From contig OZ176050.1 in NCBI GenBank assembly GCA_964247055.1, positions 5,704,001 through 5,768,000 on the forward strand: 64,000 bases of DNA. Reading direction: 5' to 3'. The notes beneath the pieces are model-generated. The model did not search any database. It saw nothing but the letters and a program-made list of their open reading frames with translations, and had not been told where the DNA came from. Source of the stretch: Paragordius varius (lineage: Eukaryota; Nematomorpha). How positions within the stretch are numbered: the stretch's first letter is position 1; the number at the start of each line of letters is the position of its first letter. The position numbers and the translations under genes were made by a program. This document shows, piece by piece, positions 52,331 through 64,000 of the stretch.

Positions 52331-55300
52331 TTAGTCACCATTGATTTTTGAGCAAAATGGGAGGTGTGAAAGATATTTGAAAATATAGTAAACAGGGATC
52401 CCACTGATAATCATTACGGCAGCCGTGGCACTCGTTTTCGGTTCCGAAGTAAATGGGAATATGAGCAAAAATAAGCAAATCAAAGCAAAGACAATTGGCA
52501 CAATTATGTTTACCTAATATTCATTGAATATATTATAAGGACGTTAAATAATAACCTTATCGCTAAATGATCATATAAATGGTTAAAAAAAATCAGAAAT
52601 TTATATTTTCACATTTTTATGTCCCTTTATAAAATAAGTAATCTATAGATCAGGGCTATCCAACGACCTTTGTTTGGTACGTAAAAGTCCTCTAAAAATG
52701 TTAAAAAATAAAAAATTTCATTTTTAATCAAAAATTTACTAGTATATAGAATATATATATATCATCCAAATTGAACTTAAAATAGTAAACAAAAAAGTAT
52801 CAAAGCAGCACGTAAAATATCTGTGTTGGAAACCCCTGTTATTTATTCAATAAGTATACTTTGAATGGTCTTTTGAGGTTTGGTTGTTTATAGCGCATTA
52901 AAAGTAGGGCGCTTACTGTAAGTAAACTAAAGAACGCTTCCGAAAATGTGTAATAGTTGATGAGAGTAAGTATGTTTGAAGACAGACAAAATATGGAAGT
53001 TATCAAACCCTAGAGAAAAAAAGAGACTGTTTATAAACCATCATTTGATTGGCAATTATTGATTGAATGAAATATATATTTTAGAATTTTAGTTTGTTAT
53101 ATCAATTGATCTCTTTTAGACTGTAATTAAAAACAATCCAATAAAGTTTTATTTTGTACAAAACACTCTAATCAAACTTTTTGTTATACATATTATTTAT
53201 TATTATTTTGATTCAAAGTCTTGAGATATATTTTTTAAAACTGAAGTGGCAATATATCAGCCGAGTGCTATTTAATCGTGTTTCTTTTTAAATATATAAT
53301 GTTTTGGAGATGGATTAACATAAAACTAATATTATATTCGGCAGATACATGATTTTCATTTTACAATATGAGTGTAAATACATTGCTAAACGACATTGCT
53401 TTATACCTTTAACAGTAAAGAGAAATATTATTCGGTAAATGCACGAAACAGCGTACAAATAAATTTTTTTCTTCGCACCAACATTAATCTAATAACTAAT
53501 ATTCTAAATGGTATCAGACAATATTTAATGAAAAAATCGCAATGTTTAATCTATAATTTAATTGATAAAAATACACCATACTATGAAGAATAAAGCAGCT
53601 AATGGTGTCAAGCGTTTGATGTTTATGGTTGAAAACAACATTGGGAAGTTACCTTGTCTTGCGCTGGCAAAAAAGATTCTATTTATATCAGTGAAAGCAC
53701 ATGTAGTAAAATTTATATTCTCACATAGTATTTACGATAATTCGAAAGATAGTTTACCTAGATGAAACTAAGATTGACCCATTCAATCCCCCAAAAATTG
53801 AGATGGCAACAAAGACTGATATAGCAATGGAATAACTGTAGCCTATACTTTGACCAATGAATGTCTATGTAATATATGTTAACGAGAAATTTTGATTTAG
53901 GATGAAAAAATTACTTATATTTTTATTATAAATACCCTCGCAACGACTTGTGAACTTGCCATTTCCTCAGGGCTAAGGACTGTCATATATGCAAGATTTG
54001 TTGTCACATAAACTAACGTAACAATAAGTATTGACATAAACAGAGATTTCGGTAGATTTCTAAGCACAAAAACAACAAGGTTAATTTAATATTATTGTAC
54101 ATATATGACATCTCAATATATAAAATTATACTTGTAAGGGTTTTGAACTTCTTCCGTCACATAATTTAAGGAGTTCCTACAATATTTTACTATTTAATAT
54201 GTTTGACATTTTAAAAAATATTGTAACTATCTAAAAAATCGTCTATTACCATCCCGAATAAGCGAATAATCCTTGAAAACTGGCCAAAGCTATTCTTCCA
54301 GGTTTATAATTGCTTCCCTTAAATGCTACAGACGGTCGGAATCTTTTATAGTTACCTTATAAAAAAATAAAATATATTTTCCCATAAAAAAGTTTAAATA
54401 CTTAAAATTAAAATATTTAATAAGGTATTGATGTTTCAAAAAACCTTGAGCTAATTCATATATCCCGACACATATGATCACTAAAAGAGCCAAAATTTTG
54501 CATGCCGTAAAAACGTTTTGTATGCGGGTAGCTAATCGAACTTTTTTGCAATTTATGAAGACTAGAAAAGCTAAATTAGGCGAAAATGATATATTTTACA
54601 CATATTAAATGCTTAATTATATATATTTCTCTTATTTTATTTCAAAATTTTCCTTTCAATATAAACAAATGTTATGTTGTCTTTAATGTGGATTTCATTA
54701 AGGAAAAATTTATTCGAAACATTATTTCATGATTATCAGTGTGTGTTAAATCATTGTAATTACAATCTCAGAGCCATCAATCTTACCCAAATAATTTTTG
54801 GGATGAGTCAAAAAATCTATAAAAAAATCGATAAAATTCCTCATTGTTGAGGGAGCTCTGACTGTTAAAAATGCCTTTTTTTCTATGTTTGGTGGTTTTG
54901 AAAACGCAAAATTTTCATCAAGCCATATAAAGCTTCGTTTTTATAATTATATACAATGAGGGAATATCTGTTAACACGTCGTTAAATATTAGCAAAGTTT
55001 GTAAAAATGTATAAGCGTAACAAAATAATATAAAAATATTATCAACCAATGATAACTGATTAACCCTTAGAACATTTTTATTTCAAAACAAATGCAGTAA
55101 GAGAACAAAGATTTTGACTTTAAAAACAATATAATCGTGCAATTAACGTCCATATGGATGGAGATGGAGTGATAATACCCCATTTTCAGGTACATCCACC
55201 CCCCTTATTATTTTGGATCATATTTTTTGTAATCAAGTCCAAGCCCATTGTATAAATTAACATTTTACACTTACTTATCAAACAGACGGCAATGAGTCTG

Positions 55301-55992
55301 GCCACATTGGTAGGCACTTTACACGGAGTTACCACCGGATCCAAAATGTATTGCGAAAAGGCTAAGGCATTCGCAGCCTTGCCTGCTGTAACCAGGACTA
55401 ACAGGCACATCCAAACATACAGGAAAGCCGGGAGATTCCCAAAAGCCGCCATTATATATGCATACTCCCCTCCGGAGCTTGGAAATGAGGTACCCAATTC
55501 AGCATAACACAAAGCCCCCAAAAAAGAAAACATACCGCACAGTGTCCAAATTATGAGGGAAAGACCAACCGATCCAGCATTAATTACCACATTGGTTGGA
55601 CTTACGAAAATGCCGGAACCGATAATGACACCCACGTTTATCCCAATCCCACTCCAAAGACCAATTTCATTTTTTAGTTTAACTATTTTAGTTCTATCAT
55701 CATTACCATGGCCATCGCTGGAATGATTTGCCATCCCGTTCCTATTTTGATGTATGTCAACAATGTGCGGCTCTGCATTTGTTCCATTATGAATATTATT
55801 ATGGGCTGACTGATGATTTACAACAAGATGAGATCCATTTTGCGTGAGTTCAATATCGGTCAAATTTAAAGGTGGTGGATTGGAAAGAGTATTTTGTTTT
55901 GGATTATTATTAACTAAATTTGGACTTTGATGATCCACATTGTCGAATAAATGCAAATGTTTGCTCAAATTGCGTTTTATACAACTCAACAT
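52331..55992 (-). CDS. SLC7 LAT-type amino-acid transporter light chain, canonical paralogue (LAT-B)
   Basis: Nine exons, 551 aa: 55992-55275, 54570-54445, 54355-54250, 54176-54132, 54059-53936, 53864-53758, 53678-53582, 53009-52860, 52513-52331. A hydrophilic, Asn/His-rich cytosolic N-terminus of about 110 residues precedes TM1 (GIGINVGVIIGSGIFVSPTN). Cys224 in DPVVTPCKVPT is the expected disulfide partner of the CD98/4F2 heavy chain. TM6 keeps FAYSGWNSLNYVTEE, close to LAT1 FAYGGWNYLNFVTEE. IFGGLNGSILVSSR and FASARQGNFPMLFS follow. This suggests a heteromeric neutral or y+L amino-acid exchanger; which subtype cannot be told from sequence alone. It lies upstream of LAT-A on the same strand, and every intron falls at the same place and phase. 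Confidence 0.94.
52651..52838. mobile_element. Short hAT-like MITE in LAT-B intron 8
   Basis: 188 bp from CAGGGCTATCCAACG to GTTGGAAACCCCTG, imperfect inverted ends of hAT type. The flanking octamers (CTATAGAT and TTATTTAT) match only partly, so the target duplication has decayed or is misplaced. Confidence 0.55.
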
Positions 55993-56828
55993 TTTTTATG
56001 TATAAAATAGGTAGATAATGAATATAAATTGTAGATATAAAGGGCCAAATATCATTTTTGCGTACATTAATTAACACGGGTTACGCTTGTGACATTAATA
56101 TCATTTATTGTTTAATTTTTTTTTAATCTTGTCAAAAAATATGTATATTATATGTGTAACAAGTAATCATGAAAAATGACAAATGCGGCAATAATATTAA
56201 ATTATAATTAGGTGAAAGTAATTAATTATTTATTAATACGAGTGTGGATAAAGGCCAAAAATATTTTTCGCAGATTAATCGGGCAAAACGGATAAATTAT
56301 TTTTTTTATTTACAAGATTGATATCGTTTCGTAAAGGGCTAACATTATATATATATTATATATAGTTTTTACTATGCAAATTTTAGCCATAAAATTGTCA
56401 TAATTTTTAATTTCATTGATGGGAATAAATTTATTATACATTTTAAAATCGAGAGAACGCCTCCGGTTTTATAATGAAAAAAAAACGGGAAAAAATGTTG
56501 AATCATTATTAAATCCTATTTGATAACCATGATGTAATCTCACTCAAATATTTTGGCACCAACCCCAAAACCAGAATTAATATTTAATATAGTAGAAAAA
56601 TTTTAATTTTATTGTTATAGAAAGTCTAAATAGATAATAAAATAGTTTGTAGTGAAAAAAAGGATGTAACAAAAATAGATGTTTTAAATATTATTTAAAC
56701 TTTTTAACTTTGAAAAAAGAAATGGTCAAAAGTTATTTTTAAATTTGCACATGTAGTAGTGGTGTCCTATCTTTCTTATTTTTATATGTCGTTATCTATA
56801 CACTTTTAACAAATATATATTTTCTCTT
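55993..56828. other. Upstream region of LAT-B, no gene recognised
   Basis: AT-rich 5' flank of LAT-B. Promoter elements cannot be assigned from composition alone. Confidence 0.4.
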
Positions 56829-57384
56829 CTAACACTTGACATTCATTTCAGTCCTTCGATTCAAATTGGGGTAGTTAGATACCCCCTGTTTAAAATTAAA
56901 TACTCCAAAAAATATGGAATGAATTCAAACCATGGCAAAAGTTCGCACTTATATAAGATTATTGAACTGAAATATAAAAAATTCATTTAAAAAAACCTGT
57001 TATTAGTTAATTTACGGTAAAATCCAAATGTAATTTAGTCAACATGGCATGTGTGCATTAGTTAAATTTAGAAATGATAAAAAACCACTTTTACTGTTTC
57101 TATCATGTTAGATGTGATTTAATAAAAAATTAGCTTTAGTTAGAATGAATTAAACACGATATTTTGCAAAATGTTGTAAAATAAAAATGGCGTTGAAGAA
57201 ATTTGATATAAAACTTTTTTCAAAACCAAATTTTTTTCAGTATTCCAGCTTATTTATATAATTTTTATTAGGATAGAAGCATAAATTTAAATTGGGCAGT
57301 TTCGTTCAGTAGTTTTTCGAAAATATCAACTTAAATATATAGTCTGGGGTATTTAGAAATACCCAATTTAGATTGAATTGTAAT
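56829..57384 (-). mobile_element. TTAA MITE (family B), decayed copy
   Basis: About 556 bp. The left end is CTAACACTTGACATTC followed by TTCGATTCAAATTGGGGTAG. The right end is a decayed ATTTAGATTGAATTGTAAT. The body matches the other family B copies. Confidence 0.7.
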
Positions 57385-58914
57385 ATTCTTATTAAAAATT
57401 AATATAAGTTCTTAATTTTATTAAAAATATTTAACTCCTCAAGTAATTCAAAACTTAAACTATATCTACTTTAAATATTTAACATAGCATTTATTTCCTC
57501 AAACAAAATTTGAAGAATATGAACAGTTTGGAAAGCTAAATACCAAAATGACTTTACATTAATATTTTAAATATCGCATAATTAAAAAATAATGATATAT
57601 TATTTTGTAAACCGATATATACAATTTCTACTAATTAAAACGCTGCAATATGGCAAAAATTAATTGTCGGCAGAATTTAAATATAGATATCTATGGATTG
57701 GTATAAAATAAGCTAAAAAATAAATTAAATGACTATTAAGTTAAGGAATATTATAAACCATATATGATTCTTATGTTAAATATTCGTTGTAGTCGGAGTA
57801 TGGCCAATCTCAACTCTTTCCAATCTTTTTTTTACGTTTAATCTCGATTTTTTGCCTCCCTACGCCCTTCACTATAATAACTTTTTATATCAGAGATGAC
57901 AACTAAATTCGTTTTTAGTTTCAAGGTTTTTTTTCTGTTTTCAGCAATGGCATATAATAACTATTTTACAATGTGGACTACCTTAGATCACAAAATTAGA
58001 CATATAAGCATCTTATCTAACAAATAAACTTTGATATCATATATTAAATTAGATAGTAAAATTATAAATAAGGTTAGGTTACTATGGTTAAAATTTGAAA
58101 TCTAAACCATTTATTTAATCGAAAGAGCGCTTTCTGTTTCACAAAACTGATGGTTCTTACAGTTGTAGGCCAATCCTTGCTTATGGCTAACTACGGTCAA
58201 ATTCGGATAGAACTTTGTATAAACGGTTCAAAACTTCCTTAGAAATTAGTTTACTAATTTTCCCTTACCTATGACAAAATCTCTGGTATATCAACACCCA
58301 AATACATGGTAAAAAACAAATTATTTACATTTTTTAAATTTGTGACCAAATGAACAAAAATTCTTTCCTTTCTATTATTTAGAAATTATTTAATAATCCA
58401 GCCAATTTTTGGCCTCTACCAAGTTAATTAAAATTAAATAATATATGTATATATTAATTAAAATTAAATAATGTATGTATATACTAAAATTAAAAAAGTT
58501 TGGGCAATAAGTGGGTATTGTCTTTCGGCTTAAAATAAGTTGGTTATTTGGAAATATATTCATAATTTGGGACCTGTTTTGGTTTGCGTATAAAACCCTT
58601 TTCAAAGCGGTTTCGAAACTATAAAAATAGTTTTGTTTGTGGATTATTTCGATTCCTTTTGAAAAAATAGTTTTGGTTTTTGTAGCCCTTTAATCTGATA
58701 GTAGATCTTAACGAAAATTAGTCGTATTTTTAATTGTTTTAAATATTAAATTTGTCAGTAAATTTTACAAAGTGTCTAATTCGGTCTAATTAGATTCAAG
58801 TATAAAACGCACACGCTACTGTATTGCCAATTAGCCAACATTAATGTGCTTACTGTAATTTTTTATTCTAAGCCTTTTGTATATATTGAAATATATATAA
58901 TCTGATAGATATCC
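57385..58914. other. Intergenic region, no gene recognised
   Basis: AT-rich. It includes a short direct repeat around 58425-58490 (ATTAATTAAAATTAAATAAT-type units). No coding blocks recognised. Confidence 0.4.
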
Positions 58915-59492
58915 ATATATTTATAAAAATGGTAAATGCTGGCTTTGTGATCTGTTTCCGGAAAAACGGTAAACCCATTCAAATCCAAATATCAAAAAAT
59001 ATAATCATTAATAAATGCCCCGACAATAGCTTCGCCCTTTTTTTGAATTAAGCCCCCAGTTCGGGACCCCGTGTAAAAAATGTTTTTTTTGAAGAAGTCC
59101 ACAAAAATTGTTTCTTTGAGACAATTTTCCGGAGAACGTGTTGGACTATTCAATTTCAAATATGATATTTGTCTAGTTATTTAGGATTGCGCCGAACATA
59201 GTCGTCTCGCTTTTTTAATTTAGGCCCTCTTTTTACCCGCTCCCACCGTAAATGCCATTTTTTTCAAAAAACAAAGTCCACAAATATATTTTTTTGAATC
59301 TATTTTTCGCCCAAGTAAACAATATATTAGTATGAATGCACCGTTTTGAAATTCCTATGCGATCATAGCTATTAAATAATGTTTCAAAATAATTTACATA
59401 TGTGGATCATTTTATTGTCCCGTTTTTCAAATAGCCCCACCCGAAGTCCAAGGGACTTCCTTGGGCTGCGTAGCAGCACGAGATTTACGCTA
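58915..59492 (-). repeat. Dispersed repeat E, copy 2 (inverted relative to 44122)
   Basis: Reverse-complement copy of 44122-44660. It ends GGCTGCGTAGCAGCACGAGA followed by TTTACGCTAG. Internal text such as AACCCATTCAAATCC and AATTTCAAATATGAT matches copy 1. Its end abuts an AT run and then family A repeats. Confidence 0.75.
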
Positions 59493-59509
59493 GTATATAT
59501 ATATATATA

Positions 59510-61670
59510 TATCATAATTATCAAGGTGCCTTTGGTTTTAGGCTTTATGGGTAATACAAAAAGTTATTATCACTTTTGCAGTAACTGATCCATATCAGTA
59601 AATGGCAAAATTTACGCACATTTTGCGTAAAAAAATTTTGTGAAAACAAATGGCTTAATTCCAAAAAATATCACTAAATATATAATAGACTATCAGATTA
59701 AAATATTCGCTCGTCTTCGACTTTATGATAAATATTAATTGCTTCAAACATCTATTTAAATTTAAAAGCAAACGAAGCTTCAAATTAAAATTGTGTGGTG
59801 TTACAAATGTTCAGCATCCAGTTACACTGCGTCCGGAATCGGGGTTAAAAATATCCTGATGAAATATATATATTCTGACAGGAAAATGAATAAGAATTAT
59901 CATGGTGCTTTTGGTGCTCTTACGAGTGATAAAAGAGAGTTATTTACACTTTTGTGGTAAGTGCTCCATAACAGAAAATGGCATTGCGCAGACTTTTATA
60001 AATAAATTTTTTTTGGCCAAAGCTAAATGTTTCATTCCAAAAATATTACTAAATTATATCATAAACTACCTATGGAATGCAAAAAATATTTTCAAATTAT
60101 TTTAATTTTTAAATGTGGGTTCCGAAATTCCCAATTTTTTTTGCTCTTCTAAAATGGGCTGATTCTTTATTAATAAACGCAATGCCGGGATTGCGCGATA
60201 TAATTTTTAAATATATGCTAAATTTTGATATCGAGAATAAATATTTTAAAAAATGCATATTTTTTACAAAAAATTTAATTTTTAGCAATATTTTGCTGAA
60301 GCGTACTTCATAGTTAAGGCATGATAGAAACGTAAACGCTTTAAGATATTATGAAAACACTTTTCTTACATGGTTTGATGATGCTGAACATTTGCATCAC
60401 CTCATAGTTTTTATTTAAAGGTTTGTTTGCTTTAAAATGGATAAATTTTTCAAAACGAATTTATATTACAGAATCCTGAAGATAAACGAATATTTTAATC
60501 AAAATTCTGAAGGGATATTAATTTTCAGCATCATCAAATTATGTAGAAAAGTGTAATATCTAAAAGCGTTTTTTTACCGTTTCCATCATGCCTCAAAATA
60601 ATATGAAGTATGCTTCAACAAAATTTTGCTAAAAATTAAATTTTAAACAACGTGTTTTTTAAAATATGTTGATGCCATAATCTAGCAAAATTAAAATTTT
60701 TTATCGCAAAATTTCGGCATTTTTGCGATTATTTTAAGAGAACTAGCCCAAACTTATGAAGCCCACATCTAATCAATTTTTTAAAAAATATTGTTGAATA
60801 AAGCATTTAGTTTTCAGAAATTATTTTTTTAACAAATGTGCGAAATGTTCCATTTTCTAGCAAGGAGAAACTACCACAAAAGTGTCGATAATATATCACT
60901 CGTAAGCCCAAAACATAAAGCACCATGATAATTTTGATACATTTTCCTATCATATATATTTCGTCGGGATAATTTTTGGTTTGACTGAGCATTTCGACAT
61001 CAAAAAGGAAATTTTGAAAAGAAAATTTTGAATTTTTTTTATAAATTTAAATGCCAAATAAAATGTAATTTATAGTGAAGCATGATTGAAATCTAAAATA
61101 TTAAACATTTTATCTATATTCAATGATGCTGAACTTTCTATCACCTCAGAATTAAGGTTCGTCTTTGTTTTTAATTTTACCAAAATTTGAAAGCATACTA
61201 AGCTTTTGATTCGAATTCTGAGGCAAAAAAAGTCAGATGTTTTTTATCTAATAACCGATTATATGCTTAAAAATAGCATGAAGGACATTTCTACAAATTC
61301 CTAATTAAATTTTTGAAGAAAAGTAAGCATTTCAATATTTTCTTTTATATCAAAAAGCATTTATAAAATTGGTTTGGCGAAATCTAGACATTTTTGCGTT
61401 TCTTCTAAAAAAGATTAGCCAAGAGGTGTCTGAGTTTTCTGCGTCGTTTTATTTTTTATAATACTTTACTTTTTAAATATATATTATTATTCAATGGAAT
61501 TTAGCTTTTAAAAAAAATGAGAGCTATTCTACCATTTGATATCGCGAACACAATGCAACTTTTTATAATCCCTCGTAAGCTCGAAAACTAAAAGCACCAT
61601 GAGAATTCTGGTTCATTTTTCTATTATCTCTATTATTATCAAAATATTATTTTTTGTGTACACTTTATAA
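59510..61670. repeat. Family A foldback repeats including a ~1.1-kb palindrome
   Basis: From about 59845 to 60977 the sequence is an imperfect palindrome with arms of roughly 500-560 bp. The left arm has TATCATGGTGCTTTTGG, TTACGAGTGAT and CACTTTTGTGGTAAG; the right arm has CTACCACAAAAGTG, ATCACTCGTAAG and GCACCATGATAA. Partial copies flank it on both sides (59510-59844, 60980-61670). No coding capacity. The same family occupies 10046-13790. Confidence 0.7.
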
Positions 61671-61822
61671 TAAACTTATTATGATAAAACAAATGAATTA
61701 ATATGCAATCTCTAAATTTTAATAACATCACAAACGATTTAAAATGACTTAGAAAGGCTTTAATATTTGTTCCTAAAATTTTTAACACATGATTTTAGTT
61801 TTTTATGGTTTTCTAATACATT

Positions 61823-64000
<2,178 letters not shown>

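Overview
The window is nuclear DNA from an AT-rich invertebrate animal. All recognisable genes are spliced GT-AG genes coding for metazoan proteins. A Shaker (Kv1) channel together with a collagen carrying the 'short-chain collagen C4-like' cysteine domain points to a cnidarian or, more likely, a spiralian; insects, nematodes and vertebrates are not known for that collagen. Ten genes in 64 kb (about one per 6.4 kb) and several introns of only 23-24 nt suggest a compact genome. Mesozoans (dicyemids, orthonectids) are one candidate, by inference only.

Layout: 1017-4907 (+) collagen 3' part; 5334-9062 (-) TMEM129; 9470-13790 repeats with a LINE fragment; 15157-19110 (+) Kv1 channel; 19222-19386 (-) TOMM7-like; 20153-21448 two TTAA elements; 21533-25503 (+) pyruvate dehydrogenase E1 beta; 26607-26849 (-) Pcc1/LAGE3; 27936-29070 nested TTAA elements; 29121-40878 (+) SMARCC (BAF155/170, Moira, SWI3); 41393-45646 (-) and 52331-55992 (-) tandem SLC7 LAT-type transporters, separated by a transposon nest; 56829-61670 repeats; 61823-64000 (+) SRPK kinase, cut by the window end.

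Exon joins were worked out by hand from reading phase, GT/AG borders and remembered family sequences. They give complete proteins for TMEM129 (427 aa), Kv1 (1236), E1 beta (354), SMARCC (1263), LAT-A (513) and LAT-B (551).

The genes are unrelated housekeeping or membrane genes and form no operon or pathway. The most unusual features are: (1) GT-AG introns of 23, 23, 24, 24, 23 and 23 nt clustered at the 5' ends of PDHB and SMARCC, plus a 29-nt intron in LAT-A; (2) a roughly 550-residue Asn-rich extension on the Kv1 channel; (3) loss of the heavy-chain cysteine and TM6 motif in one of two LAT paralogues; (4) a tandemly triplicated splice donor in SMARCC; (5) a three-level nest of DNA elements. 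No virus-like element was recognised.
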